Shown in pieces: positions 47,197 to 57,039 of a DNA stretch of 64,000 bases. A model generated the notes under the pieces. The model was given only the letters and a program-made list of their open reading frames with translations, was not told where the DNA came from and did not search any database. The position numbers and the translations under genes are program-made. Source of the DNA: Bifidobacterium saguini DSM 23967 (GTDB taxonomy: Bacteria; Actinomycetota; Actinomycetes; Actinomycetales; Bifidobacteriaceae). The stretch spans positions 124,001 to 188,000 of the forward strand of contig NZ_JGZN01000013.1 of assembly GCF_000741715.1 (NCBI RefSeq). Reading direction: 5' to 3'. Numbering within the stretch: the stretch's first letter is position 1; each line of letters starts with the position of its first letter.

Positions 47197-48008
47197 GACT
47201 GCCTCCTCGCGTCGTTAAGGCCGTCGCCGATGAGTGCCAAGGCAATGCCGACCAGCACCACCGCGCAACCCGGCAGAGTGGACACCCACCAGCGGGTGGA
47301 GAGGAAGGATTGGCCGTCTGCGATCATCGTGCCCCAATCCGGAGTTGGCGGAGTGACGCCGAGGCCCAGATAGCCGAGCGTTACGATGGCCACAAGCAGT
47401 GCCACCATGTCGCTGACCAGCACAATCACCGCTTGCGAAAGTACATTCGGCAACATCTGATGGACCAGAATCGAAGCATCGGAGAATCCCATCACGCGTG
47501 CGCTTTCCACCCATTCCGCGCCGGCCAGTGAAGCTGTGGCACCTTTGACCGTGCGCGCGAAAATAATCCAGCCCATGATAAGGAAGGTGAGGAAAATACC
47601 GGTAATGCCGGTACCGGTGACGAATGCCACCACTGCCACCAGCAGGTAGAACGGGAAGGCAATCAGCGCATCGGACAGCAAAGTGATGACGCGGTTCGGC
47701 CAGCCGCCATAATAGCCAGCAATCAGGCCGGCAGCCGTGCCAATAATGAATGGCAGCAGTTCCACACCAACCATCAACGCCAAGTCGACTCGGCCCGCAG
47801 CTGCCACACGTACCAACAAATCACGGCCAAGCTGATCGGTACCGAACGGATGCGCGAATGACGGCGGCTGCAGCATGGAAGAGATATCTTCCGCAGTGGG
47901 GTCGTATGGAGAAACCAGCGGAATAATCAGCACCGCCAGCACGATGGCGATAAGTAACGCAACGCCGGCAACTAGCGTGCTGGGCAAGCGGTCATGCGAT
48001 AGCTTCAT
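47193..48008 (-). CDS. Peptide/nickel ABC importer permease (DppC type)
   Basis: A 271-residue inner-membrane permease of the BPD superfamily. An N-terminal helix (LVAGVALLIAIVLAVLIIPL) is followed by HPFGTDQLGRDLLVRVAAAG, diagnostic of DppC/OppC/NikC. The EAA-type loop is in ESARVMGFSDASILVHQMLP. Start and stop overlap both neighbours by 4 nt. It pairs with the DppB-type permease to form the channel. Confidence 0.92.
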   Translation of the reverse strand: MKLSHDRLPSTLVAGVALLIAIVLAVLIIPLVSPYDPTAEDISSMLQPPSFAHPFGTDQLGRDLLVRVAAAGRVDLALMVGVELLPFIIGTAAGLIAGYYGGWPNRVITLLSDALIAFPFYLLVAVVAFVTGTGITGIFLTFLIMGWIIFARTVKGATASLAGAEWVESARVMGFSDASILVHQMLPNVLSQAVIVLVSDMVALLVAIVTLGYLGLGVTPPTPDWGTMIADGQSFLSTRWWVSTLPGCAVVLVGIALALIGDGLNDARRQS

Positions 48009-48994
48009 GCCACTCCCCCAGCCGTCGTCTGTTCAGCCCCACCGCGCACACGGTAGTCAATAAGTCCGCCTGCAATCTCTACAATCACGGAAATCAGCAC
48101 CACGCCGAGCGCACAGTAAATAGCAATGGCTTGAATCAGCGGAAAATCACGGGCGGTAATGGCACTGAACAAGAGCGAGCCCACGCCTTTCAATCCGAAC
48201 ACTTGCTCGACTACCAATGTGCCGCCAACAAGGAACGAGATTTTCATACCGTAGAGCTGCAGTGCTGGTAGCAGCGCATTGCGCAGCACATGCCGATGGA
48301 TCACGCGCTCAGGTAGGTGAGCCGCGCGCAGGGTCACCACAAAATCAGATTGCAGTACATCCAAAATCCGCGTACGCAATGAGCGCACGATAAACGGGGT
48401 TTGCGCGAGCGCAATGGTCAACGATGGCAAAGCCATTGAATACAGCATGCCGTCAATACCGGGTTGTGTGCCGCCGACAGGGAAAACTTTGAGCGTCACC
48501 GCGAAAAGCAGCACGAACACCAATCCCACCCAGAATTCCGGCATACCGAGGGTGATGGTAGGCACAATGCGCACCAGTTGGTCAACCCAGCTGCCTTTGT
48601 GGAGGGCCGCGGTCATGGCGAGGGGCAGTGAAATCGCCACAACCAGTACTGCGGAGCAGCAAATCAGCCATAAGGAGACTGGAAGACGGTCGAGTACGAG
48701 CGCCCGCGAGGACACGTTGTACGCGATGGATTGGCCAGTGTCGCCGGTGGTGAGCAGTGTGCCGACGAATGAGGTGAACTGCTTGCCGATGGGCTGGTCG
48801 AGGCCGAGGCGATGATGCATATCCGCGATTTGTTCAGGGCGGGCTTTGAGCCCCAGCACCATTTGCGCGGGGTCGCCAGGCACGAGGCGCACAATCAGGA
48901 ATACGCCGATAGTGACCAAAACCAGTACAAGGAGCATATGAACGACAATGCCGCCCAGCCATTTGGCTAAGGCGGCAGGTCGTGATGTTGTCAT
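48005..48994 (-). CDS. Peptide/nickel ABC importer permease (DppB type)
   Basis: A 329-residue permease with six predicted helices. The N-terminal helix and RLVPGDPAQMVLG motif are typical of DppB/NikB. The EAA loop appears as TLRAAHLPERVIHRHVLRNA. It begins 23 nt after the binding-protein gene and overlaps the DppC-type gene by 4 nt. Confidence 0.92.
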   Translation of the reverse strand: MTTSRPAALAKWLGGIVVHMLLVLVLVTIGVFLIVRLVPGDPAQMVLGLKARPEQIADMHHRLGLDQPIGKQFTSFVGTLLTTGDTGQSIAYNVSSRALVLDRLPVSLWLICCSAVLVVAISLPLAMTAALHKGSWVDQLVRIVPTITLGMPEFWVGLVFVLLFAVTLKVFPVGGTQPGIDGMLYSMALPSLTIALAQTPFIVRSLRTRILDVLQSDFVVTLRAAHLPERVIHRHVLRNALLPALQLYGMKISFLVGGTLVVEQVFGLKGVGSLLFSAITARDFPLIQAIAIYCALGVVLISVIVEIAGGLIDYRVRGGAEQTTAGGVA

Positions 48995-49017
48995 AGTGGT
49001 TATTGTACGGCTAGCAA

Positions 49018-50592
49018 TCAGCCGATCTTGACGTCCTGGAAGCGCACGGAGTTGTTCGGCAGCACTTCGAGGCCGGTCACGTTCTTACGCACGGCCTTGA
49101 CGATCTGCGGGGAGTACAGCGGAATGTACGGCACTTCGTCGGCCAGGGTCTGCTGAATCTTTTCGTAGAGGACGGCACGCTCGTCACCGTCTGGGGTCAC
49201 CTGGGCCTTCTTAAGCTCTTCGGTGACTTCAGGGTTGGAGTAGCTGGTCCAGTAGGACTTGCTGAAGCCGTCAGGGTCGGCCTGGAAGTCGATGATAGAG
49301 TCGGCATCCGGGTAGTCGGCCTGTGCGGAGTTGATCATGATCTGGTAGTCGAATGCCTTGAAGCGGGAGCGGAAGGTGGCGATATCCACAGATTCAATCT
49401 CGAGCTTCACGCCAATCTTGGCGGCAGCGGACTGCAGCAGCTGAGCGGCCTGAGAGTAGGCGTTGTTGCCGGAAGCGAGCAGAATCTTGGCGTCGAAGCC
49501 GCTCGGGTACTTGGACTGGGCGAGCTCTTCCTTGGCCTTGGTGAGGTCATTATCCACTGGCTTGATGGAATCCTGGGTGCTGTATTCGATGGCCTTGGGC
49601 AGCACGGTCTTGGCGGTGTCGGCATGACCGAAGGATACGGCCTTGGTTACATCGGAACGGTTCAGGGCGTAGGCCAGTGCGCGGCGAACGTGCACGTCGG
49701 AGAAGTGCTCGTCGGCGGTGTTGAAGAAGAAGGTGTGGGTCACCCAACTGCCGGCGGTTTCCACCTTGGTATCGTTGCCGTTCTCGAGTTCGTCGAGGTT
49801 TTCGAGAGCCGGGTCTTCGATACCGTCCACCTGGCCGGTCTTGAGCTGGTTCACGGCCTGAGTGCCGTCTTCCACGAGCTTGTAGACGAGCTTGGTGATG
49901 CCCGGCTTGCCCTTCTGCCAGTAGTTCTCGTTCTTGGTGAAGGTCAGGTCGCCGGACTTATCCCACTTGGAGACCACGAACGGGCCGGTGCCCACCGGGT
50001 TGGCGAAGAAGTCGTCTTCGGACTTGCCGCCGAAGTCCTTAGGCACAATGCCGTTGGAGAAGTTGGCGAGCTCGGCGAGCAGCGGGGTGTACGGGCTGTT
50101 GAGCTTGATTTCCACGGTCTTCTCGTCGGGAGCGGTGACGGATGCGATGTCCGCGGTGAGCGGCAGGGCGGCATCCTTCTCAGCCTGATGCTGTTCGATG
50201 GAGAACACGGCGTCTTCAGCGGTCACGTTCTTGCCGTTGGAGAACTTGAGTCCATCGCGCAGGGTGAAGGTGTAGGTCAGGCCGTCGTCGGAAATCTTGT
50301 GGGACTTGGCGAGCCAGTCGATGATCTTGCCGTTCTTGTCGAAGCTGACGAGCGGCTCGAAGATCTTATCGATGGCGAACGCGTTGTTGGAGGTGATTTC
50401 AGTCCACAGGTTGAGCGAGGTCACGGCTGCAGAGCGAGCGTAGGTGAACGTGGTCTGGTCACCGGATGCACTGGTGCCGGCCGTGGTGGAGCCACCGGTT
50501 TGCGAGCATGCGGCGAGTGAGATGGCAAGTACGGCGGCGGTCGCAGCCGTCAGAGCCGTGCGAAGGGCACTGAACGTGCGGGTCTTCTTCAT
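49018..50592 (-). CDS. Solute-binding lipoprotein, family 5 (DppA/NikA type)
   Basis: A 524-residue extracellular receptor of the importer. A lipoprotein signal ends in the lipobox LAAC near residues 26-29. The SBP_bac_5 domain includes YTFTLRDGLKFSNGKNVTAEDAVFS and a hinge-proximal NPVGTGPFVVSKWD, each split by variable loops. The ligand (peptide, nickel chelate or other) cannot be told from sequence alone. It is first in the five-gene leftward operon. Confidence 0.92.
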   Translation of the reverse strand: MKKTRTFSALRTALTAATAAVLAISLAACSQTGGSTTAGTSASGDQTTFTYARSAAVTSLNLWTEITSNNAFAIDKIFEPLVSFDKNGKIIDWLAKSHKISDDGLTYTFTLRDGLKFSNGKNVTAEDAVFSIEQHQAEKDAALPLTADIASVTAPDEKTVEIKLNSPYTPLLAELANFSNGIVPKDFGGKSEDDFFANPVGTGPFVVSKWDKSGDLTFTKNENYWQKGKPGITKLVYKLVEDGTQAVNQLKTGQVDGIEDPALENLDELENGNDTKVETAGSWVTHTFFFNTADEHFSDVHVRRALAYALNRSDVTKAVSFGHADTAKTVLPKAIEYSTQDSIKPVDNDLTKAKEELAQSKYPSGFDAKILLASGNNAYSQAAQLLQSAAAKIGVKLEIESVDIATFRSRFKAFDYQIMINSAQADYPDADSIIDFQADPDGFSKSYWTSYSNPEVTEELKKAQVTPDGDERAVLYEKIQQTLADEVPYIPLYSPQIVKAVRKNVTGLEVLPNNSVRFQDVKIG

Positions 50593-50690
50593 TATTCGAT
50601 ATTCCTCTTCTTGAATCCTCTGTTATAAATCAAATACCAGTGCGATGGCGCGAACAATCGCGTGCAGCTGACGCATGGACCTGAAATACA

Positions 50691-50728
50691 AAAGCGCAGT
50701 CCATCCTAGAATGGGCTGCGCTTTGCCG
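50691..50728 (-). terminator. Hairpin between the sugar porter and the importer operon
   Basis: AAAGCGCAG / CTGCGCTTT stem extended by CCAT/ATGG, followed on the minus strand by TTTTGTATTT. It probably ends the sugar-porter transcript. Confidence 0.75.
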
Positions 50729-50823
50729 CAATCGCCGTCTTATGTAGAGGCTATTGGCATTGGTTACTACTCGTTATTATGAGCTCTGAGCTCGAGCTCT
50801 CGAGTATCAATAATCACCGATTA

Positions 50824-52413
50824 TCAACGTGCCTTTTGTGCATTGACCAAAGCCTCAGCCGCAGCCTTGGTAGCAATAGCACGTTCCTTGGCACGGCGGG
50901 CACGAGCCAGTTCAGCTTCAGCAGCCTTAATATCCGCTTCGGCCTGCTTGAGGTCAGCAGTGGCGCGTACCACTTCGAGCTGCGCATTGGACTGCTCACC
51001 CTTCGGCTTCCACAGTTCGGCAATCTCTTCAAGCGTCTTGTCCTTGGTTTCAGGCACGAACGTAATCACGCCGAGGAAGCAGATGAGGTTGGTGCAGGCG
51101 AACACCAGGAAGGTGCCCATGCCGCCAATGGAGCTGATGAGCATCGGGGTGAACTGGCCGATGGCCCAATTGGTGCCCCACAGGAACACGGTGCAGATAC
51201 CGGTGGCGCGACCACGCAGATAGGTGGGGAAAAGTTCCGGAATCATAATCCACGGGATCGGACCCATCGAGAAGGCGAAGCAGGAGGTGAAGCACATCAC
51301 GAAGATGAGCATGAGCAGCTGGTAGTTGTTGGCATAAGAGAAGGAGATGCCCAGCGCGAACAGCACCATAAGGCCGGAACCCACAGCCATCAGCTTCTTA
51401 CGGCCGGCGGAATCAATCAGGTACATGCCCACCACAGTGAACACCAGCTCGATGCCACCCACCAGGGAGGAGGCCAGGAATTCGGTGTTGCCGCCGAAGC
51501 CCATGTGGGAGAACATCACCGGGCCATAGTAGGAGATGGCGTTCATGCCGATGGCCTGGTTGAAGATAGCCAGGAAGATGCCGATGAGCAGGGCCTTGCG
51601 CAGGCCGGGCTTGAACAAGTCGGAGAACTGAGCGTTAGCTTCCTTCTCGGCCTTGATCTGCATTTGGATTTCTTCAACATCACGGCGGGCCTTGTCGGAA
51701 CCGTTGATGCGTTCAAGAACCTTGTAGCCTTCCTCAATACGGCCGGACTGCACGAGGAATCGAGGAGATTCAGGAGAGAACCAGAGGGCCGCAACGAAGA
51801 TGGCAGCGGGGATAGCGCCGATGCCGAGCATCCAACGCCAGCCGATGTTGATGCCCCAGTTGTGGTCGCCGGAGGAAGCGATGAAGTAGTTGATGACGTT
51901 GGTCAGGAAGATGCCGGAAATAGTCAGCAACTGGTAGGCGGAAGTCAGTGCGCCACGAATATTGGTAGGTGCAGACTCGGTGATGTAGGTCACGGCGAGC
52001 GCAGCAGCCAGACCAATGCCGACGCCGCCGATCACTCGAGCAAGAATCAGCGTGAAGGGGCTGAAAGTGAAGGCGCTCCAGAGTGCGGCTACGAAGAAGA
52101 AAGCACCGCCGAACATCAAAATCTTACGGCGGCCGTACTTATCGGAAAGGAAGCCGGAGAAGCCTGCGCCGATCACGCCACCGATCATGATGGAGCTGAT
52201 GACCAGGCCCTGCAGTGCCGGGCTCAGCGAATACTTGGTCTGTAGGAAATCGATGGCGCCGGAAATGGAGACGGTGTCGTAACCGTAGAGCAGACCGGCG
52301 AGGCCCGCGCTTAGTGCCAGGCCTACGATGTAACGGCCCGAACCGCGGCGCTGATGCTCGTCGTCTTCGGTAACCGTCTGAATGGATGCGGTTGTTGATG
52401 CTGCTTGACTCAC
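50824..52413 (-). CDS. MFS sugar porter, paralogue with shorter coiled-coil tail
   Basis: A 529-residue sugar/proton symporter. Signatures are GYDTVSISGAIDFL, DKYGRRKIL, ESPRFLVQSG, GPIPWIMIPELFPTYLRGRA and PETKDKTLEEI. Residues about 465-529 form an Ala/Glu/Lys/Arg-rich helix. The GTG at 52413 (SQAASTTASIQ) follows AGAGGG; longer frames to 52611 lack support. A LacI-type site at 52461-52474 matches those before araB and the LacI gene, so it may carry arabinose, an inference from the motif only. It shares most core sequence with the porter at 39472. Confidence 0.9.
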   Translation of the reverse strand: MSQAASTTASIQTVTEDDEHQRRGSGRYIVGLALSAGLAGLLYGYDTVSISGAIDFLQTKYSLSPALQGLVISSIMIGGVIGAGFSGFLSDKYGRRKILMFGGAFFFVAALWSAFTFSPFTLILARVIGGVGIGLAAALAVTYITESAPTNIRGALTSAYQLLTISGIFLTNVINYFIASSGDHNWGINIGWRWMLGIGAIPAAIFVAALWFSPESPRFLVQSGRIEEGYKVLERINGSDKARRDVEEIQMQIKAEKEANAQFSDLFKPGLRKALLIGIFLAIFNQAIGMNAISYYGPVMFSHMGFGGNTEFLASSLVGGIELVFTVVGMYLIDSAGRKKLMAVGSGLMVLFALGISFSYANNYQLLMLIFVMCFTSCFAFSMGPIPWIMIPELFPTYLRGRATGICTVFLWGTNWAIGQFTPMLISSIGGMGTFLVFACTNLICFLGVITFVPETKDKTLEEIAELWKPKGEQSNAQLEVVRATADLKQAEADIKAAEAELARARRAKERAIATKAAAEALVNAQKAR

Positions 52414-52460
52414 TGCAGTACCCTCTGTTTCTTTTACTTTCACTCTCTTTTGGCATGTAC

Positions 52461-52474
52461 TGTTTGCGCTAACA
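52461..52474. promoter_or_regulatory. LacI-type operator before the sugar porter
   Basis: TGTTTGCGCTAACA, 48 nt upstream of the start. It is near-palindromic and aligns with TGTGAGCGCTAACA before araB (minus strand at 61143-61156). Confidence 0.65.
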
Positions 52475-52708
52475 GCACATGCGGCCAAAGGTTTATGGTA
52501 ATGCTTGTTTACCCCGTAAAATGCGGGAAAAGCACCGCTGGAGCAAATCGTTGTAAAACCGTTATCGATACGTTGCCAAACTGTTATCAATTCAGTGGCA
52601 TAAGTTGCCACAGCGTCAACTTGTAGCTAATCCACAAAAGCGCGGTCACGACTTTTTCGCCGCGCACAACGCGCCTCACGCTACGCCAGCGTAACCTCAG
52701 CTAACAGA

Positions 52709-54601
52709 ATGGCTGAAAATGTCAATCGTAAGGCAACCGCCGTGCACACCAGCGCGCGGCATGAAAGAACAGGCACCATGCTCACCGAATACACCACTCC
52801 CGGCGAATCCATTACATTACGCGACGATCAAACCATTTACTCACTGCTCACCAACCGCATTCTGCGCACCGGCGAAGATACAATCATCGCCGCCAAGAAG
52901 CTCGGCCCCGGCCGCTGGCAGGATGTGACCACCGGCGAATTCCATAAGCGCGTCATCTCCGCCGCCAAAGGCCTGATCGCTCTGGGCATCAACAAGGGCG
53001 ATGCGGTAACCATCTTCTCCTCCACCCGCCTCGAATGGGGCATTCTCGACTTTGCCCTGGCCGCTGTGGGCGCGGTGAGCGTGCCGATTTACGACACCGA
53101 TTCCGCTTCCCAGGCTCAGCGCATTATGAACGATTCCGCAGTCAAGCTTGCCGTAGCCGATAATCGCGAGCGCTTCGACCGTCTTGATTCGGTGAAAGAC
53201 CATTGCCCTGCGCTGCGCCAGATTCTGATGTTCGACGGCAATGCACTCGGCGCTTTGGAGGGTTTGGGCGTTACTGTGTCCGACGAGGAATTCGATGAGC
53301 GCGTGGCTTCCGTGCACATCGATGATTTGGCCACGATTGTGTATACGTCCGGCTCCACCGGCAATCCTAAGGGTGCCGAACTGACGCATAAGAATTTCGT
53401 TTCGATTACGATTGCGGCTTCTCAGGCGCTGCATGAGATGATTCTTGATGATCATCCGCGTCTGCTGCTGTTCCTGCCGCTCGCCCACTGCTTCGCACGT
53501 TTCATCCAGTACGCGTCCATCGCTTCGGATGATGGTGTAGTCGGCTACTTGCCGGACACCAAGTCCCTGCTTCCCGATCTGCGTTCCTTTGAACCGACCT
53601 ATTTGCTTGGTGTGCCGCGTGTGTTCGAGAAGGTGTACAACGCTGCTTCCCGTAAGGCCGGCACTGGCTGGAAGGGCCGTCTGTTCTTGAAGGCTGCTGA
53701 GGCCGCTCGAGTCTGGAGCATTAAGGAGCAGGCTGGCGAAAAGCATACGTTGGCTGAGATGGCTGATCATGCAAAGTATGAGACGCTGGTGTACCGCACG
53801 GTGCGCGGTGCTTTGGGGCCGAAGATCAAGTATGTGGCTTGCGGTGGCGCTCCGCTTTCCTTGGATTTGGCGCACTTCTACAACGGCATTGGCTTGCCGA
53901 TGATTCAGGGCTACGGCATGACCGAAACCGCTGCCCCGTTCGCCGCCACTCGCGTAACCGACAATGTGATTGGTACGGTTGGCCAGCCGGCTCCTGGTTC
54001 TTCTGTGCGTATTTCCGACGAGGGCGAGCTGCAGGTCAAGGGCCCGAATGTGTTCCGCGGATATCACAATTTGCCTGAGAAGACCGCTGAAGCGTTCACG
54101 GCAGACGGCTGGCTTCGCACCGGCGATTTGGCTGAGATTGATGATGAGGGTCGCATTATGATTACCGGCCGTATCAAGGACATTATCATCACCGCTGGCG
54201 GCAAAAACGTCTCCCCGATTCCGCTGGAGGAAGAGATCACCAAGTGCCCGATTGTGGAGCACTGCGTGGTGGTGGGCGATCGTCGCCCGTTCATTGGCGC
54301 TTTGGTGACGCTGGATCCGGAATCGCTGGCGGTTTGGCTGCCGGCTCATGGCCTGTCCGCCGATACGCCGGTGGACCGTTTGGCCGTGAACGCTGCAGTG
54401 CGCGAGGAGATTCAACAGTACGTGGACAAGGCGAACGCCACGGTTTCCCGTGCTGAATCCGTGCGTAAGTTCGCCGTGCTGGATACGCAGTTCACGCAGG
54501 AGAACAAGTGCCTGACACCGTCTCTGAAAGTGGTACGTCCTGCTGTGAATCGTGTGTTCGCTGACGTAATCGACCGCGAAATCTACAACGGCAAGCACTA
54601 A
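52709..54601 (+). CDS. fadD: Long-chain acyl-CoA synthetase
   Basis: AMP-forming enzyme that activates fatty acids to acyl-CoA. The phosphate loop YTSGSTGNPKGAELTH lies near residues 212-227. GYGMTETAAPFA is near 400, and GWLRTGDLAEIDDEGRI with RIKDIIITAGGKNVSP near 470-500. As bifidobacteria lack beta-oxidation, it more likely serves lipid remodelling than fat breakdown (general knowledge). The frame opens at 52709; ATG 52778 (MLTEYTTPGESI) is a good alternative because the first 23 residues are unlike the family. Confidence 0.9.
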   Translation: MAENVNRKATAVHTSARHERTGTMLTEYTTPGESITLRDDQTIYSLLTNRILRTGEDTIIAAKKLGPGRWQDVTTGEFHKRVISAAKGLIALGINKGDAVTIFSSTRLEWGILDFALAAVGAVSVPIYDTDSASQAQRIMNDSAVKLAVADNRERFDRLDSVKDHCPALRQILMFDGNALGALEGLGVTVSDEEFDERVASVHIDDLATIVYTSGSTGNPKGAELTHKNFVSITIAASQALHEMILDDHPRLLLFLPLAHCFARFIQYASIASDDGVVGYLPDTKSLLPDLRSFEPTYLLGVPRVFEKVYNAASRKAGTGWKGRLFLKAAEAARVWSIKEQAGEKHTLAEMADHAKYETLVYRTVRGALGPKIKYVACGGAPLSLDLAHFYNGIGLPMIQGYGMTETAAPFAATRVTDNVIGTVGQPAPGSSVRISDEGELQVKGPNVFRGYHNLPEKTAEAFTADGWLRTGDLAEIDDEGRIMITGRIKDIIITAGGKNVSPIPLEEEITKCPIVEHCVVVGDRRPFIGALVTLDPESLAVWLPAHGLSADTPVDRLAVNAAVREEIQQYVDKANATVSRAESVRKFAVLDTQFTQENKCLTPSLKVVRPAVNRVFADVIDREIYNGKH

Positions 54602-54628
54602 TCCACTAACACAAGCACCACATACGCA

Positions 54629-54665
54629 AAGTGGGTTCAACATCAATTAGATGTTGAACCCACTT
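54629..54665. terminator. Bidirectional terminator
   Basis: Perfect 16-bp stem AAGTGGGTTCAACATC / GATGTTGAACCCACTT with a 5-nt loop between the convergent fadD and vWA genes. Confidence 0.92.
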
Positions 54666-54719
54666 GCTATTTGGGCTAGTGCTCTACCTCACCGAGAGTC
54701 AGAGCACAGCAGTCTGAAT

Positions 54720-56444
54720 TCAGGCATTGCGGCGGCGAATTGCGAGCGCCACACCACCAGCGGCAGCGATGAGCACGGCGACTGCTGCAATACCAGCCAC
54801 AGCCACACCGGTGTTGCTCAGAACGGGCTTCTTGGTGTCAGTCTTAGTGGTATCAGCCGGCTTGCTCGGCACAACCTCAGCCTTGTAGCTATTGGTCACG
54901 GTGAAGGTGGCCTCATTGTGCTGGCCGCCCTTGAACGTCACCTCGCCCGGGTCAACGGCGGCAGTGTAACCCTTGCCCGCGGAGAGCTCCTTGACGCTCC
55001 AGGTGTAGTCCTCGAGACCTGCCGGAACAATCACATCAGCCTGCCACTTGGAATCCTTGGACAGGGTGATGTTCTCGCCATACTGTTTGCCATTCTGGAA
55101 CAGCTGAACGGTTACGGTCTTCTCAGGAGCACCCTTGGCCCACACCTTCTTGATGGTGATGTTGGAAACCGGAGCGGTGATGGAGCCCGGAGCCAGCTGG
55201 AATGGAGTGCCATCCACCGGAGTCTGCTCTTCACCGTTGATCTTGGTGGCCACCTTGTAGTTCACGGTTGCCGCATCGTTCGATGGCAGCTTGGATTCCT
55301 CGCCGTTCTCCACAGCCTTGTCGAAGGCTGCCTGAGTCGGGGTAAGGGTTACCGTCAGCGTGTACGTAACGCCTTGCTCCAGTTCGGTATCGCCAAGATC
55401 CCAGACCACGTTCTTGCCATCGAACTTCGGCGCCGGGCCATTCCAGTTGGCATCGTTGCTCTTGGTCAGTGTGAAGGTCGGGGTGCCGTTGGCCTTGACG
55501 AAGTCAACGTACTGAGACAGCGTATCGCTGATCACCACATTGCGGTATGCGGCGGAGGACACGATTTCCTGATAAATGGAATCGAAAGCATCATTGAGCT
55601 TTGCAGAGTCGCTACCGTCGAAGAACTTGCCATTGGTTGCATTGGCAAGATTCTGCATCGCTTCGTTGGCGGCTTCATCAGCGCTCACCGAGTAGAGGGC
55701 AACGTTACCGCGCTTGTTGGCCTCTTCAACTGCAGCGGCAAGGTTCTTGCCATCTTTATCATCTTGACCATTACCGGCAATGCCATTGCGGGAACCGGCA
55801 TCATTGCGGAACGTGGGGAGACCATCGGAAAGGAAGACGATGTACTTGGCCGCATTGCTACGAGTTTCAGCAGCATTAGCCTTCTCAAAAGCGTCATCCC
55901 AGTTGGTGCCGCCACGCACATAATCCTTATCGTCGTACCGCGGCTGATCGCCAATGGCATTGGCCACAGCAGACGGATTAGTGGTCCAGTCGGAAGCCTT
56001 CTCAGCATAGGTGTCGAAAGTCACCACGGACATACGAACATTGCCGCTGTTCTTATTTGCTTCAGTCAGCAACTTGTCTGCCAAATTCGTAGCTGCAGTC
56101 TTAACAGTCGTGAAACGATTGCCTTTCATGCTACGAGACTTATCAACAACGAGCACAATGTCGGTCGGAGTCACCTTCTGCGAGCTGTCTTCAGCCGTCT
56201 GACCAGTAACGCTCAACGTCATCTTGTAGGTGCCGTCGCCGTTAGCGGTCACGGTTTTCTCCGCCTTTGGCTGCGGCAGAGTAACGGACTCTTCCTGAGC
56301 TGAGGCCATGCCTACACCGGCAATGGCCATAGTGCCCAGCGTTGCTACGGATACGATGGCGGCCGCAGCGGTCTTCAGTGCGGCACGCAAACCTTTCCTT
56401 GCATTGTGCGAGCCTTCATTGCTTGCATGCAATATCTTCATCAT
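54720..56444 (-). CDS. Sortase-anchored vWA surface protein
   Basis: A 574-residue adhesin-like protein. A long signal peptide ends near ASAQE (about residue 48). A von Willebrand A domain at about 85-280 has a MIDAS motif DKSRSMKG and downstream Thr/Asp positions. A backbone region with pilin-like beta domains follows, including a Cna-B-type domain at about 425-525 with KVWAKGAPEKTVTVQL. The C terminus has the sortase motif LSNTG at 542-546, a hydrophobic helix and RRRNA. Proline of LPxTG is replaced by Ser. ATG 56444 follows GGAGGGAG. No sortase or other pilin genes are adjacent, so whether it forms a fibre is unclear. Confidence 0.9.
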   Translation of the reverse strand: MMKILHASNEGSHNARKGLRAALKTAAAAIVSVATLGTMAIAGVGMASAQEESVTLPQPKAEKTVTANGDGTYKMTLSVTGQTAEDSSQKVTPTDIVLVVDKSRSMKGNRFTTVKTAATNLADKLLTEANKNSGNVRMSVVTFDTYAEKASDWTTNPSAVANAIGDQPRYDDKDYVRGGTNWDDAFEKANAAETRSNAAKYIVFLSDGLPTFRNDAGSRNGIAGNGQDDKDGKNLAAAVEEANKRGNVALYSVSADEAANEAMQNLANATNGKFFDGSDSAKLNDAFDSIYQEIVSSAAYRNVVISDTLSQYVDFVKANGTPTFTLTKSNDANWNGPAPKFDGKNVVWDLGDTELEQGVTYTLTVTLTPTQAAFDKAVENGEESKLPSNDAATVNYKVATKINGEEQTPVDGTPFQLAPGSITAPVSNITIKKVWAKGAPEKTVTVQLFQNGKQYGENITLSKDSKWQADVIVPAGLEDYTWSVKELSAGKGYTAAVDPGEVTFKGGQHNEATFTVTNSYKAEVVPSKPADTTKTDTKKPVLSNTGVAVAGIAAVAVLIAAAGGVALAIRRRNA

Positions 56445-56761
56445 GTACTGCTCCCTCCAGCATGGAGGGACATGTGATTGCATACTGGTAATTCACTAAC
56501 AACCATTGCATTCCCGCACCCCAACTCCATGCGGTATATCTCTTGAGATACTTCGTTTCGGCACAGTAGCAATTCATAGAAATGGCGGAAATCCCCCGAA
56601 AATCAGTCCACCCGATAATTCATTCCCCCGACCTGCGCGCGATTGCCGGCATTACTGACTTTCTTAATACCCCGATACTTCTTGGCAGCACAAAATCTTC
56701 ACAATTATTTTGTTTGCCTGCAATCTTGGTGCTTGTGTTGCAATTTATAGCGCGGCAACGC

Positions 56762-56791
56762 AAAAGAGCCGCTCCGGTTTCCCGAAGCGGC
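56762..56791 (-). terminator. Terminator of the ara operon
   Basis: On the minus strand GCCGCTTCGG-GAAA-CCGGAGCGGC, followed by TCTTTTG, about 250 nt past the araA stop. Confidence 0.85.
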
Positions 56792-56963
56792 CCTTGGGCA
56801 GTTTCACTCTAAAGAGTCAAGAAGAGAATTGAATAGCGTGTGCGGAGACCGCCGTCTGAGGACGAAGGAATACAACGGTATTTCGAGCCTGAAGAAAGGC
56901 GGTATACGCTCCGCTGTTCAATTATCCAATCAGTGACGGTTTGCCGGCGCTGATTTAATGTGT

Positions 56964-57031
56964 GTGTCCTCTAGGCGTACCGAGGGAAGGCGTACGAAGG
57001 TACGTCGACCGAGGAACAACGACGAGGACAC
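56964..57031 (-). repeat. Structured repeat A, just 3' of araA
   Basis: A 68-nt element closed by GTGTCCTC / GAGGACAC, with an inner hairpin CGTAC-GAAG-GTACG at 56991-57004. It begins 8 nt after the araA stop on the transcript. It is over 80 percent identical to repeat B at 58630-58697, with compensatory changes in the closing stem. Confidence 0.85.
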
Positions 57032-57039
57032 TCCATTAA

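Larger units (their letters stand above)
56445..57039. other. Non-coding gap between araA and the vWA gene
   Basis: 595 nt with no credible gene. It contains the vWA promoter region, a strong terminator at 56762-56791 and the structured repeat A at 56964-57031. Confidence 0.7.
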
